Source of the DNA: Lindgomyces ingoldianus
Taxonomy: Eukaryota; Ascomycota; Dothideomycetes; Pleosporales; Lindgomycetaceae
Reading direction: 5' to 3'
NCBI RefSeq assembly: GCF_010093535.1
Contig: NW_022985181.1
Location: forward strand, 795,333 to 859,332
Length of the DNA: 64,000 nucleotides
Part shown: piece by piece, positions 23,773 to 35,272 of the stretch
Position numbering within the stretch: the first letter of the stretch is position 1
Layout of the letters: the number at the start of each line of letters is the position of its first letter
Notes under the pieces: generated by a model
What the model saw: only the letters and a program-made list of their open reading frames with translations
Databases searched by the model: none
Told to the model about the DNA's origin: nothing
Made by a program: the position numbers and the translations under genes

Positions 23773-24090
23773 TGTTATAATTATGCATAAGTAAGGTTAT
23801 AAAGCTTTATAGAGGTCTAGTTTAATTACTACGTAAGGTATTATAGTAGGTACAAGATGTTATGTAAGGAATAAGAAAGTTTAAAAAGAAATTAGTAATT
23901 AAATACTTAGCTTAAAAGTCTAAGCGCTTTAGGTATAAATTAAGCCTATTTTAGGTTTAGTTAGTGTTAAAGCAGTTTATGCTTAAGTTTATGTCTGTGT
24001 TGTGTTGTGTTTGTGTTAGACATGCACTAATAATACTCTAGTACGCGTCTAATACAGTTATGTCTGGGATCTAGGGAGGATACTGTGACA
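23773..24090 (-). repeat. Right (5') LTR of G5, 318 bp
   Basis: Starts TGTTATAATTATGC (mutated from TGTCACAATTGTGC), ends GATACTGTGACA. The outer (right) end keeps CTGGGA and GTGACA un-mutated, mirroring the taper at the left LTR. Confidence 0.92.
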
Positions 24091-24095
24091 AATAA

Positions 24096-27000
24096 TAACA
24101 TAAGGTTCCTCCCTATATAAGCCTTAATACGCCCCTAAACTAGCGCAGTTGCAAATAAGAACTCTAACATAATAAAAATTAATTTAAATTATGCTCTAGT
24201 TAGTTCTAAAAAGCGTAAAAATTATTAAAAAAAAAGTTAATACTTTAAGTGTAGTAAGCATAGTTATATTTTCTAAAACTACTTTATTTCTTTTTTTTAA
24301 GTCTACGCAAGTAGCGCTGCTAGCACTTATTAAAGATCTTTACTATTTTAATCTTATTTCTATAAAGGCTCTAACTTGTTTTTAAGCTTTAATCCCTCTT
24401 ACTACTTTTAACATAGCTGCAGCTATAGCAGTAGGAGCCTGCAAAAAGGCTTGTTCTAAGGCTAAGTTGCCCCCTAGGACTAATTTAACACTAAATCTCT
24501 ACTAACTTATAGGCTAAGTCCCTTACTAATAACTAAAAGTACTAAGTTAATATTTCTATATATTTATAATAAAAAACTATATTAGCCTTAATATAGGCTC
24601 TTATTAACTTAGAAGTAAATAGCATAGGTTATATTAACAGAGAACTAGCGTATAAACTAAATCTTTAATTAACACTACTTACCTAAACAATTTACTTAAC
24701 TAGATTTAATAGAAAATAACTTAAAAAAAGTTTTATTTTTTATACTATAACTATTATAATTACTTACTAACACTATAAAAAGTAGATTAAACTCTATGTA
24801 ATAAACACAAGATGTTATAACCTAATTCTAGGACAACTATAGCTATATTAGCATAAGGTTGCCTTTAATTACTAAAAGTAAGTTCTAAACTTTAACTCTT
24901 TTTAATGCTAAGATGTATGCTTATACTTACACTTAAATAACACTTAAATAGCACTTAATATAGAAGGTTTCTAGACCTACTTTTTAATAACCTAAAAAAG
25001 AACTACTTAAGCAAGGCTAATAAGCTAGGCCTTTTACTAAGATAAGCTATATAAAATAATTTAATAACTGCTTAAACTTAAAAAAAAAAAAGCCTTTAAG
25101 AAACTTCTACTTACTTAATTTAAACACAAACTAGGACTTAAACAGTAGATAGACATCTGCTACATAGAACCTGCCTTATTTATAACTCTAGCTTAATAAC
25201 TAGATTATAAAATCTACGTAGTTATAATTTCTAATATAAACTAAGCTTTAGCTCTCTAAAAACACACTAACTTAAAGATAATAGTTTCTTAAAACTACTA
25301 CAACTTATTATATGTCTTTTTCTAAAATAAGTTTAATAAGCTTTTAATATAATGTCTATATAATTACTAGATAACTCTTAAGCTTAGTAAATAACCTAGT
25401 TATAGGCTACTGTATAGGATGTTGCTAAATAAATTAAAAGTGCTTTAAAAATACTTTAATAAGAACCTAAAAAAAAGGTTTATTTAAGCTAGCTCTTTAC
25501 TAGTAGTGTTACTTATACTATTTATAAAAAAACCTAGGAGTAGGTTTTAATTCTGTGTTAACTACTAAGAACTAAACACTGTTACTATTAAAAACTAATA
25601 CTTAATTCTTTTTTTACAGGAAACTCTAAGCTAACTAAGTAAAGCAAAGTATTTTATAAAGTTAGATATTATTACTGCCTTTAATAAGCTAAAGATAGCA
25701 AAGAGTAATAAGTAGCTAATAGTGTTTTAGACCTAATACAGACTATTTAAGTACCTAGTAATGCTCTTTAGCTTAGCTAACACGCCTAGTACTTTTTAAC
25801 ATTTTATAAATAACTTACTTTAACTTTACCTAGACATGTTTTACACTATGTATATTAATAATATTTTAATTTATAGTAATAGCCTTTTAGAGCATAAACA
25901 GCATATACGCCTAGTGCTAAAGGCTATAGAAAAAGCAGGTCTGTAACTTAACATAGACAAATGTAAGTTCTACTAATTAAAGGTTATGTATTTAAGATAT
26001 GTAATCTCTATAGATAGCATCTAAATAGACTTTATTAAAGTTTAGACTATGCTAGATTAGCAATACTTAAAGGACATAAAAAATGTTTAAGCCTTTATAG
26101 AATTTACTAACTTCTACTAATAATTTATTAACAACTTTTTATAGCTAGTAAGCTTTATAATTACACTTACTAAAAAAAAGATTTAATTTAACTTTAACTT
26201 AAATTACTAATAGTCTTTTAACTAGCTAAAAAAAGCCTTTACTAAAGCCTTAATACTCTGCTACTTTAACTTTAAACTACTAATACTTATAGAAGCTAAT
26301 GCCTTAGACTACATAGTAGTAGAAGTTCTTTTCTAGACTAAGCTAGACAGGACTATTAAGCCTATTGCATACTTTTTAAAAAGAATAAGCCTTACAGAAG
26401 GCAATTATAAAATCTATAATAAAAAATTACTTACTATAGTACACTGCTTTAAATAATAGTAACCTAAACTAGAAAGTGCAGCGCATCTAATATAGGTCCG
26501 ATCTAACTATAAGAACTTATAGTACTTTGCAACTATAAAATAACTTAGCTACTAATAAGCCTATTAGTCTAAATATCTGTCCTATTTTAATTTTAAAATT
26601 ACTTATTATTCTAGTTAAGATAAAAAGAAACTAGATACTTTTATAAGGCAATTCTAAAACATCCTTACTTAAAAAGAAGTGTAAAAGGCTTAACACTAAA
26701 CTTTACTTTAACCTAAGCTATTTTTAGACCTTAACTTAAATAAAATAGATTAGATAATTAATTAAATTATTACTAATAAGTATTTAAATAATAAATTTAT
26801 CTAAGAAACTTTAAACCTACTTTAAAACAGCGCTAGTTAGTTAAAGAAGGTAACACTAGCTAACTATAAAAACTAAAATAGTAAGCTGTATTACTATAAC
26901 TAACTTATAATTTTTAATTCTAATAAACTAAGAATTAAACTACTCTAAATTATACATAACTTGCCTGTTAGAGGACACCTAGGCAGAGGAAAGACTCTTA

Positions 27001-28290
27001 ACCTACTACAGAGAGAGTACTACTAGCCCCGCATGTTCTATACTGTACGCTAATACGTATTATGTTACTATACTTGCTGTAAAGTAAAAGCTTTTTAAAA
27101 AAGGTATAATAGCCTACTTAAACTGCTTCTAATTCTTAAACAAGCTTAAAAAAATATATTAATTAATTTTATTATAGATCTACTTTTATCTAAAGGGTAT
27201 ATAAATATTATAGTAGTTATTAATTACTTAACTAAGTATTAACACTTAATACTATGTTCCTCTATAACTGCCTCTAATATAGCCTAGTTATTCTACTAAT
27301 ACGTATAAGTTTACTATAGCCTGCCTAACATAATTATATTAGACAAAGGTACGCAGTTTATCTTAGCCTTCTAAAACAAACTCTATAAACAGCTCTAAAT
27401 TATTCTTTATCTATTTATAGCTTTTTACCTAGAGACTAACAGCTAGACTAAGAACATAAACACTGTAATAAAATAAGTTCTACAAGTGTACATAAACTAC
27501 TAGTAGAATAACTAGGTAAAATAGTTAGCTATAGCATAGTTTAAAGCTAATAACATAATATCTAAATTAACATAAGTATCCCTGTTTTTAGCAAACTATA
27601 GATACTACTTTTAAATAAAATTTAAACTATTTTTAAATACCCCCTAACTAACTTATTAATTTATATAAGTAATAAATATAAATAGACTTATTAATAAGAT
27701 CTAAAATATATCTAAATATGTTTGTAAAAAGCTTATATAGGCTTAAGCTTTTTAACAAGAGTACGTAAACTAATTCTAAACTCCTGCCCCTATATATGCA
27801 GCTGGCAAGAAGGTCTAGCTAGACACTAGAAATATTTAAATAAACTAATAATTAAAGAAACTTAATTAAAAGAACCTTAGCCTTTTTACAGTAGCCTATA
27901 TAGTCTTATTACACACTTACTAATTAATCCTACCTAACAGCATAAAGATACACCCTGTGTTCTATGTATTATTGCTGCGCTAAGTAGCCCCTAAATCTAA
28001 CTATCTACCTAGATAGCTAAACCTGCTACCTAAACCTATTATTATAAATAATAAACTAGAATATGTTATAAAAAACATTAAATAGATCTAGTTTAATAAG
28101 AAGAAACATATTTACAAATACCTTATAAAATAGACTAGATATAATAAACTGTTGTAGAAACCTACAGAAGCTTTATAAAAAAACTCTACAGTAACCTAAT
28201 TCTATGCTTAATACCTATCTAAACTAAACTTATACTCTAATAAAGACAACCTAATGCTAGAACTACTAATGTAAAGGATTTCCTTTCTAA
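24096..28290 (+). pseudogene. Degenerate gag remainder and pol of G4
   Basis: Plus strand, continuing gag after the G5 insertion. RT at about 25500-26150 (KLDIITAFNKLKIAKSN; catalytic YINNILIYSN at about 25850-25885, from YIDDILIYS); RNase H about 26200-26500; integrase from about 26930 with NLPVRGHLGRGKTLNLLQR and then DKGTQFILAFQNKLYKQL; a C-terminal chromodomain at about 28040-28230 (LEYVIKNI...KKHIYKYLIK). These make it a chromovirus pol. TAG/TAA stops are dense. Confidence 0.87.
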
Positions 28291-28305
28291 TAAAGGGGGG
28301 GGTAC

Positions 28306-28623
28306 TGTCACAGTATCCTCCCTAGATCCTAGACATAACTATATTAGACATGTACTAGAGTATTATTAGTGCACATCTAACATAAACATAACATAATATA
28401 GATATAAACTTAAGCATAAACTACCTTAATACTAACTAAACCTAGAATAGGCTTAATTTATACCTAAAGCGCTTAAACTTTTAAGCTAAGTATTTAATTA
28501 CTAATTTCTTTCTAAACTTTCCTGTTCCTCACACAACGTCTTGTACCTACTATAATACCTTACATAGTAATTAAACTAGACCTCTGTGAAGCTCTATAAC
28601 CTTACTTGTGCACAATCGTGACA
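28306..28623 (+). repeat. Right (3') LTR of G4, 318 bp
   Basis: Starts TGTCACAGTATCC, ends CACAATCGTGACA. The outer end retains GTGAAG, TCG and GTGACA, while the inner end is mutated. Confidence 0.92.
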
Positions 28624-28628
28624 CTTTT

Positions 28629-31600
28629 AGCTTTTAGCTTTTAGTAAGAGAATTTTTAAAGTTTTTATTTCTTAGGGTAGTAACTGCTACTTTGCTTTAC
28701 TTATTTATAGATTTAACATAAGTTATTTTAGCATGCTAACTAAGTTATGCATGCGTAGTCTTTAAAACTTTTAATAGTTATTATTTTTTAATTAATAGTA
28801 GAGTTATGTTTTTTAAGCTAATTATAGCCTAGAATTACGTTGTACTTGTCTTCTAAAAGAAGTATACTTATAGACTTCTAGTCCTTAGTGTTTAGTGTTA
28901 TAAGATTTTTATTATACATTTCTAGGTTAATCTATTCTCTGCTATATTCTAGTAAGGAAGTGTTAGCAAAAGTTACCTTAAACAAGTTTTTTTTAATTTA
29001 GAATAAGATGCCTTGTTTTTCTACCTATTTTATATCTATTACTATAAAGGTGCATTTACTGTTAATAAAGGCTAACCTTATTTATCCTTTAAATGTAAAA
29101 GTTATAGTTAGGCTTTATTTTAATTCTTAGCTTATAGCTATAAGTGCTTTTATATTATAAAATATATTTTCTTTATTATCTATAGAATATAAGTTAATGT
29201 TCTCTTATAAATTATTAAGTTTTTTAAGCCTTTTTTATAAAGTTAATGTTTTTTAACGCAATATTTAGCTGCTTTACATTTATAATCCTTTACTAAGTAG
29301 TAAGTTAGTATATAATCTTTCTTATAAGCAGCCTTCTACTAGAAATAATAGAATCTGTAGCTGTTCTAGAAGTTGTAATTAGGCTAACTTTTTAGTTTTT
29401 TATAAATAAGTAGTGTTTAGCATGTATAATAGTTAGTTATTTTACATATTAAAGCTGTGCCTTTCTAGGGGTTCTTGTCTAGATGTTTTTCCTATATAGG
29501 CTACTAGCCTACTTAGTGTTTATTATTCTAATGCTTTATATAATACTGTTATATGCATTAGTACTAGAGGTATAGACAATTATTTAGTCTATATAAGGTG
29601 TTAATTAAACGTTTTTAGGTCTACTTAGAGTATTCTTAGGTTTGTACTAACTGTATAGGGTGCTCTTTCTACTAGCAATTGTCTGTGTTATAGGAAGCGC
29701 TACTATAGAGGAGACATTCTCTGTAGTTATGTTGTAGGGTAAAGGCTTTTCTGCTAACTGCTAGTCCTAGGAGTAGGGTTTATAGTTGCTCTAGGCTTAG
29801 CTCTAGGATTTTAAACCTAGCAGGTCTGCCTAGTCTCTTAAGCTTTTAGTTATAGACTTTTATAAAAAACTGCTATTATTTCTTTTTATCTATAATATTA
29901 TATTTTACTTTAGCTATTTATTACACTATATTAAATGTTTTATAGTTATTACTAATATTTATCTAGTGTAATAACACTACATATTTTTAAAGTAATTATG
30001 TTGTTGTTTACACTTTTAGCATAAATAACTTTAAAACTATCTAGAGAGTTTTTATGCTAAAGTGCTTAGTGTTCTGTTATTAAAAGAAAACTATTTCTTT
30101 TCTTTTTTAATATTTATAATATATCCTTAGATCTAAGTCTTTTTTTTATATTTTTTTAAAAATTATAAGGTTCTATAACACTTAATTAAAGCTACTAAAA
30201 TTTATAATAACTACCTTTTAATATAGTTTAAGGCAGTTTTTTAAAAAGTAGTTTTCTTTATATTACTAGTAAAGTCTATTATTTAATCTTTCTAATATTT
30301 TCTTATTTATAAGGCTATATTTAGCAGTAATAGCTTTTACTGTTACAGTAGTATTTTTATTCTCTCTTTTTTAGAAGTCTAGGTAATTTTACCAGAAATG
30401 TTCTACTTTTTTATAGTTTAAGTAGCCCTTATTTTCTAGCTACTTTTATTACTTTTTAGTTAAAAGCAGCCTATTATATCTAGAAGCTTAGCTTTTCTTT
30501 AAAGGGAGACTTTATATATATTTTATGTAACTAAGGTCTATTAGTTTTTTATTATAATAAAAGGCTTCTCTTTTCTTAGAAATAAACTTAGGTTTCTAAA
30601 GAGCTTCTTTACACTATTTTTCTCTTTTATATTTTTTATGCTTATTATTATAAAGCGTTGCTTTTATAATAAAAATTTTAAAAGTAGTTAGTTTTTTATT
30701 ATATATAAATTTATTTTTTATTATGTCTTTTAATCTATTATAGAATATTTAGCAAAAGGCTTTTTAGTCTGTTTATTTATATATAGCTAGCTACTCTCTA
30801 AAACATGCTGCGTAGTACTAGACTATTCTTTTTCTTTATTTTAAAGAATTTAATTTATTAGCTGTAATCTTTTATTTATCTATAGTTTTATAAATAGCTA
30901 TTAAGGCTTCTTTAAAAGCTTTTATGCTGCTAAATATTTCTTTAGTCTTAAAATTTAGTGTAGAGCTATTAGCTTTAAAGTCTATCTAATTATCTACGTG
31001 CAGCTAGAACTAGATTATAGAAGGTCTTTTTAAATGTAGTCCTATCTAGGATATTATTTCTGCATTGGTTTAAAATGCTCCTTTATTATATTACATGTAA
31101 AAGTGGCATCTAGTAAAAAAAGAGTAAAGGTTCTTTAGTAATTCTTTAAAAGGCTTTAAAAAGGCTAGTTATAAAGTTTTTTTAGCTATAATACTTACTT
31201 TTTTAGTTAAGATATTCTAAAGCTTAGCTAGATTTACCTATAACATTGTATCTAGTTTACAGAGCTTATAGCTAATTAAAAGTTTATTAGTGTAAGTGTT
31301 AGATTAAAGCACTGTTTCTAGGCTTCCTAAGATGAATGATGGGTTTAGATATGATGTATAGGATGATGATTGATTGTATTGATTTTATCGATCCTTTTTC
31401 TGCTCTACTCGTGTTGCTCGGCTTTTTGTTTTGCCGATCCGAGTCCCTCGCGCACTTGCCCTATGCGCGACCAGCTTGCAACATGCTGCAGTTTGCTGCA
31501 AAATGCTGCAAAATGCTGTAACATGCTGCAATTTGCTGCAACATGCTGCAAAATGCTGCAATTTGCAGCAACATACTGTTCGAGCTTATTGCTCGTACTA

Positions 31601-31900
31601 TGTAGCAGCTTTCGTCAAGCGTTCCTCCTGTCTTGACAGTAGGTGCGCATATCTGACAGTAAGTTAGTTATTAAATTTTACTACTTTTTATTATAAGTTT
31701 TTTACTTCTTTTTAAAGGCTAACTAGTTTATTAATCTTGTTACTAATCTACTAAAATTCTTTAATGTTGTCCTAGATACTATTAATTTATTCTGCTAAGA
31801 CTTCTTTATTAGCTGTTAGAACTTCTTATAATCCTAATAAGGCTATGTAGGCTATATTAGAATTAAGGTTATGTTAAGTAGTTATACTTTTTAAAAGGTG
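28629..31900 (-). pseudogene. Degenerate gag and protease of G3
   Basis: Minus strand from the gag start near 31900 to the protease, where G4 begins. A zinc-knuckle remnant at about 30420-30375 reads GYLNYKKVEHFW (from YLNCKKVGHFW). A protease remnant at about 29080-29040 reads AFINSKCTFIVID, equivalent to ALVDSRCTFTAID of G2. A coiled-coil-like gag N-terminus lies at about 31880-31700. Interrupted by the solo LTR at 31297-31658. Confidence 0.75.
31297..31658 (+). repeat. Solo LTR, family C (362 bp) with internal TGCTGCAA repeats
   Basis: Starts TGTTAGATTAAAG and ends ATATCTGACA, with a perfect 5-bp duplication GTAAG (31292-31296, 31659-31663). Between about 31478 and 31580 it has about nine tandem 10-11 bp units of TGCTGCAA(A/T)N type. 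Little mutated compared with the surrounding gag. Several cysteine-rich open frames of 60-90 codons here come only from the TGC-rich tandem repeat and are not genes. Confidence 0.9.
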
Positions 31901-31910
31901 TAGTGTTTAA

Positions 31911-32618
31911 TATTATAATCCTTACTTTATAGAAGCACTTAGGTTAGTGTTGTTTCTAGTAAGGTAGGACAGAAGATAGGGGCTAACAGCAGGGTGTACA
32001 GTCCTGCGTAATGGATATTAGGCTAATAGAGTAAGGGAGGGTAACTAGATTGTAGTTTGTCCCTATAGCAGCAGTATAGTAGCTAGGTTAAACAGTCCTG
32101 TTAGACAGAATTAGAGGTATATATGTTGTAAGATATATAAATAGTATTACAGCTCTTTAGAAAGCTAAAATGCTACTTAGTTTATATAAAAAATAAACTA
32201 AACATTAAACACACTTTTGTTAGATTAAAGCACTGTTTCTAGGCTTCCTAAGATAAATGATGGGTTTTGGATATAATGTATGGGATGATGATTAATTGTA
32301 TTAATTTCTTAATGTTTCTTTTCTTTTTGTCTCCTCTGCTCGTGTTGCTCGGCTTTGTTTTTCCGGTCCGAGTCCCTCGCGCACTAGCCCTATGCGCGAC
32401 CAGCTGCAACATGCTGCAATTTGCAGCAACATACTGTTCGAGCTTATTGCTCGTACTATGTAGCAGCCTTCGTCCAGCGTTCCTCCTGTCTTGACAGTAG
32501 GTGCGTATATCTAACACTCTGTGTCTTCTAATTAGTCCGTAAACAAGCCCTGCCCCAATCTAGCTAGATTGTAGAGTACTTCGGGTGGAGTTACGTTGGT
32601 CAACTATAGACTGTAACA
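31911..32618 (-). repeat. Right (5') LTR of G3, with an inserted family C sequence
   Basis: Starts TATTATAATCC (mutated from TGTTACAATCC) and ends GACTGTAACA. Relative to the G2 LTR about 240 bp is missing around the family C sequence at 32218-32516, so insertion was accompanied or followed by deletion. The last 100 bp are un-mutated (CCCAATC, TCGGGTGG, TTGGTCAAC). Confidence 0.85.
32218..32516 (+). repeat. LTR of family C, short-repeat variant (299 bp)
   Basis: Starts TGTTAGATTAAAG and ends TATCTAACA. Same family as 31297-31658 but only about two TGCTGCAA units remain, explaining most of the 63-bp length difference. No matching target duplication flanks it (ACTTT left, CTCTG right), consistent with the deletion in the host LTR. 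Confidence 0.85.
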
Positions 32619-32623
32619 AATAC

Positions 32624-33300
32624 TTTTTAAGTAATATGCTACAGCTGTATATAAAGTCTTTTAAAAAATAATAAATAATTAATAACTACATTAGATAACT
32701 TTTATAAGCTAATTTTATAGCTAGCTTATAAAAGCTAAATAATAATAAAAAGTAAGTAATTATTAAGCATATACTAAAGCTAGATATGTAAGGATTTTTC
32801 TTTTAGCTAGTAGCTATAGTTAATATAACTAATTTTTTACACACTAAGTATAATTTAGGCTATGTTAGTATAAACTAGCTTAGTATATTTATTAAGTGTT
32901 ATTTAAAGCTTATAGTAAAGTCTGAGTATAACTATAACTATAAAAATGTTTTTTATAAAAATTCTAAAGTAATTTAAAGCTAGTTTATGTAAGGCTTAGA
33001 TAGCGCTTACACGCAACAGGTATATATACTATTCTGTACACAGAATCAACTGTTAGTTTATTATTCGCACCTTTTTAGTTGTATTAGCGTAGTATTACAG
33101 AGCTTTGTTTTTATAGTTTAGCTTTATAAAGAATTTTAAAGCTAAGTATAGTATCTAGAATAATAATATATATAACTTTAATAAAATAAACTTTGTAATA
33201 AACTAAATATTTACTAACTATACTTATACTTAAAACTTTACCTTAAGCTTTAGATAACACTTAATAAACATTCTAAGCTAGTTTATTTCACTCGCTAACG
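32624..33300 (+). mobile_element. Right part of the pogo-type transposon split by G3
   Basis: Continues the sequence ending at 14930 and matches the 5' half of P2 at 58740-59200, including the transposase N-terminal region. Interrupted at 32988 by an S-family LTR. From about 33280 similarity is lost. Confidence 0.65.
32988..33115 (+). repeat. Solo LTR, family S (128 bp)
   Basis: Begins TGTAAGGC; the end TTTTTATA corresponds to TCTTTACA in other copies. A 5-bp duplication GTTTA is present at 32983-32987 and 33116-33120. Contains TATA-like GGTATATATAC and a segment resembling a pol III A box (TTAGCGTAGTATTAC; the 47045 copy has TAGCGCAGTGGTA). Same family as the termini of the 554-bp element at 39391-39944. 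Confidence 0.8.
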
Positions 33301-33537
33301 CTTGTGAAATCTATAATCAATTCTCTAGGCTAGCTTCTCTATTGTTGTTCTAGGAAAGAAAATGCCTTAGCTTAAAAAAATTACCGCATTTAGACGTTAC
33401 CTAACATTAAAATTCACATAAACTTTAGCATAATGTAGCGCTAAACTAGACTAGGAAGGAGCTAAGCTAGACTAGGGAAACGCTAAGCCTAATAGAGTCT
33501 CTGCTAACTAATATGCCTGCAAGAACTTATTCTCACC
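33301..33537. other. Unclassified, weakly mutated spacer
   Basis: Retains TCA, CGC and GTGAAA motifs, including an imperfect inverted pair around TTTCACTCGC...CTTGTGAAA (33287-33310). No reading frame, tRNA or terminal repeat found. Confidence 0.4.
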
Positions 33538-34035
33538 AGCTTGCAGTGATATTTCACTACCACGCCACATTATTTTAACATGCTGCTGCTTGATATTTGC
33601 TTAGAATAGCATGCAATACGATATAGTCTCGTGTAGCCTTGCAGCGACATCTAGGTGTTGAGCTACAGAGTGCTACAAGAGATTGCAGAGACTGTACTTA
33701 GCGCTGCCATCCGCTTGCAGTTATATTTCACCACCGCGCTACATTATTTTAACCTGCTCCTGCTTGATAGTTGCTTAGAATAGCATACAATACTATATAG
33801 TCTAGTGCAGCCTTGCAGCGACATCTAGGTGTCGAGGTGCAAGTTTGCAGAGGATGCTACAAGAGATCGCGCAGGCTCAACTGCTAGTCACATGACTGTA
33901 CTTGGTGCTGCCATCCGCTTACAGTGACATTTCACCACCGCGCTACATTATTTTAACCTGCTTCTGCTTAAGAATTGTTTAAAATAGCATGCAATACTAT
34001 ATAGTTTAGTATAGCCTTCTACTAACATCTAGTTA
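33538..34035 (+). repeat. Tandem array, three units of about 174-204 bp
   Basis: Units begin near 33541, 33715 and 33919 with TTGCAGTGATATTTCAC-like sequence and share AATAGCATGCAATAC and CAGCGACATCTAGGTGT. The first two units keep TCA, CCA and CGACA, while the end of the third is heavily mutated. No coding potential seen. Could be a satellite or the subterminal part of an unrecognised transposon. Confidence 0.7.
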
Positions 34036-34164
34036 TACAGATGCTGTAAAGATATGCTGTAGAAGTAATTAATGCGGGATCTAGAAGAAGTCTAGTTACT
34101 AGTCTATTACATAAAAGAGTATATATATGTTATTCTACACACAGTTAACATTCTAGCATCTGTA

Positions 34165-34275
34165 CCCTCTTAGGTTAGCGTATAGTCTAGTGGTATACAA
34201 CTAGACTGCAACAGAGTTGCTAGAATATTATCTAAGCAGCGTAAGTTTAATTCTTAGAGATTGCATTCTTTTGCT
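34165..34275 (+). repeat. tRNA-derived (SINE-like) sequence, degenerate
   Basis: Contains an A-box-like TATAGTCTAGTGGTATAC at about 34182-34199 and, about 50 bp downstream, GTTTAATTCTT at about 34237, which is what a B box GTTCGATTCT would become by the mutation type of this window. A short A-rich/T-rich tail follows. It does not fold as a complete tRNA by eye, so a dead SINE or dead tRNA is likelier than a working gene. Confidence 0.35.
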
Positions 34276-34476
34276 TTTTTAAAAAAAGGTTAGTATCTAG
34301 TCTATATACAAAGGTTTCTTTCTTAGAATTTTGTATAGAATTTTTCTATCCTCTTGTTAGAATTAAAGTGTAAGACAGTGTAAGAGTATAAGAGACTAGT
34401 GTTTAGTTGTTAGCTAAGAATTAGCTAGTAGCCTTAGAAAGAGTAAGCAAACTATTGTATAGTGTAGTAAAATACA

Positions 34477-34612
34477 GTAACTTGCAGTTGATTACAGCAA
34501 CTTGTAGTAGATTAAAGTAACTTGTAGTAGATTGTAGTAGATTGTAGTAGATTGTAGTAGATTGTAGTAGATTGTAGCAAATTGCAGCAAATTGTAGTAA
34601 ACTGCAACACAC
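34477..34612 (+). repeat. Minisatellite of ATTGTAGTAG units
   Basis: About ten 10-bp units between 34477 and 34605, with variants TTGCAGCAAA and CTTGTAGTAG. The unit resembles the TGCTGCAA-type units of family C LTRs on the other strand. An open frame of 63 codons across it (minus strand) is a by-product. Confidence 0.8.
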
Positions 34613-34746
34613 ATTAGCTGTATTATAAGAGGCATTAAACTAGGCTTTAAGTTAACATTGTTATTTAGTATTTGCTAACTGCGTGTTATAATATCTCATC
34701 TTAGTCTGTCCGTTGTCGGTGATCTGCTAGCGGTGACAGAGGGTCT

Positions 34747-34835
34747 TAGGGAAGAGGGAAGAGGGAAGAGAGAAGAGGGAAGAGGGAAAGTGGAAGAGGG
34801 AGGGTGGAAGAGGGAAGGTGGAGAGAGAGTAGGGT
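34747..34835 (+). repeat. GA-rich minisatellite (GAAGAGGGA units)
   Basis: About nine imperfect units of 7-9 bp, all purine on the plus strand. Gives a Ser/Leu/Pro-rich minus-strand frame of 63 codons that is not a gene. Confidence 0.85.
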
Positions 34836-35084
34836 GTATAGTCCTTCATACGATCCAGCCGGACGTCTGGTTAGAGAGGAGGATGACGAAAAGGTAGCTT
34901 TAGTTCTCTCGCAAATAGAAAAAGATCTTCTGCACACGCTAGGTTAGAAATAATATTAGATATATTGCTATACCTAAGGCTGTGCCTTGAAGATGAAGAC
35001 AACCACGACCTTCTAAACAGTAGAAGAAAATCAAGACTATATACCTGCTAGCAATCGTCGTCCTTGCTAAGTTCCAGCCATGAT

Positions 35085-35272
35085 TGTAAAGATGGGATAG
35101 TAGATAGCACTAAGAGCAAGGTTTTAGAGAAAGATAGTGTATTGTAAGAGAAACGAATCGCTGCCAAGCCTCGCTTGTTAGGATTATGCTTACGTACGAA
35201 GCACAGGTCATATGACCTCCAAACAAGTCAGGTGAGGCCATACTAGCCTGTTCTAGAACATCCGGCCTTACA
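35085..35272 (-). repeat. Solo LTR, family D, minus orientation (188 bp)
   Basis: Starts TGTAAAGATGGG, ends CCGGCCTTACA, with a perfect duplication ATGAT at 35080-35084 and 35273-35277. 13 bp shorter than the 201-bp copies. Confidence 0.9.

Larger units (their letters stand above)
18427..24090 (-). mobile_element. Chromovirus G5, innermost of the three-level nest
   Basis: 5664 bp with 318-bp LTRs at 18427-18744 and 23773-24090 and a perfect duplication AATAA (18422-18426, 24091-24095). The pyrimidine tract CCTCCCC immediately right of the left LTR (18747-18753) is the reverse complement of a polypurine tract, so the element runs on the minus strand. It is the youngest of G3, G4 and G5 by nesting yet is just as heavily mutated internally. 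Confidence 0.93.
17290..28623 (+). mobile_element. Chromovirus G4 nested in G3
   Basis: Two 318-bp LTRs (TGTCAC...TAACA/TGACA type) at 17290-17607 and 28306-28623, with perfect 5-bp duplication CTTTT (17285-17289, 28624-28628). Net length without G5 is about 5665 bp, equal to G5 itself, so G4 and G5 are sister copies of one family. A purine tract AAAGGGGGGGG at about 28292-28302, just inside the right LTR, is the likely polypurine tract and sets the plus orientation. Confidence 0.93.
14931..32618 (-). mobile_element. Chromovirus G3, host of the nested elements G4 and G5
   Basis: Bounded by LTRs of the G2 family (left begins TGTTACAATCC, right ends GACTGTAACA) with perfect target duplication AATAC (14926-14930, 32619-32623). 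Coding direction is minus. Without inserts the element is about 5.7 kb. The part from the integrase core to the LTR is deleted and the left LTR is truncated. G4 is inserted between protease and RT, a 362-bp solo LTR (31297-31658) in gag, and another family C sequence (32218-32516) in its own 5' LTR. Confidence 0.9.

Noticed and set aside
31336..31667. Overlapping open frames of 61-88 codons rich in Cys, resembling small secreted cysteine-rich proteins
   Set aside because: All three frames are open because of the TGCTGCAA tandem repeat inside a solo LTR with a perfect GTAAG duplication. The same happens at 32248-32517 and 60390-60789.
32988..33115. SINE
   Set aside because: An A-box-like motif suggested it, but ends are TG...CA type, target duplications are 5-6 bp, and two copies flank one 554-bp element, which fits an LTR better.
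34165..34275. Functional tRNA gene
   Set aside because: A and B boxes are RIP-altered and no cloverleaf with a 7-bp acceptor stem could be formed by eye.
34746..34937. 63-codon Ser/Leu/Pro-rich frame
   Set aside because: Produced by the GA-rich minisatellite read on the minus strand.
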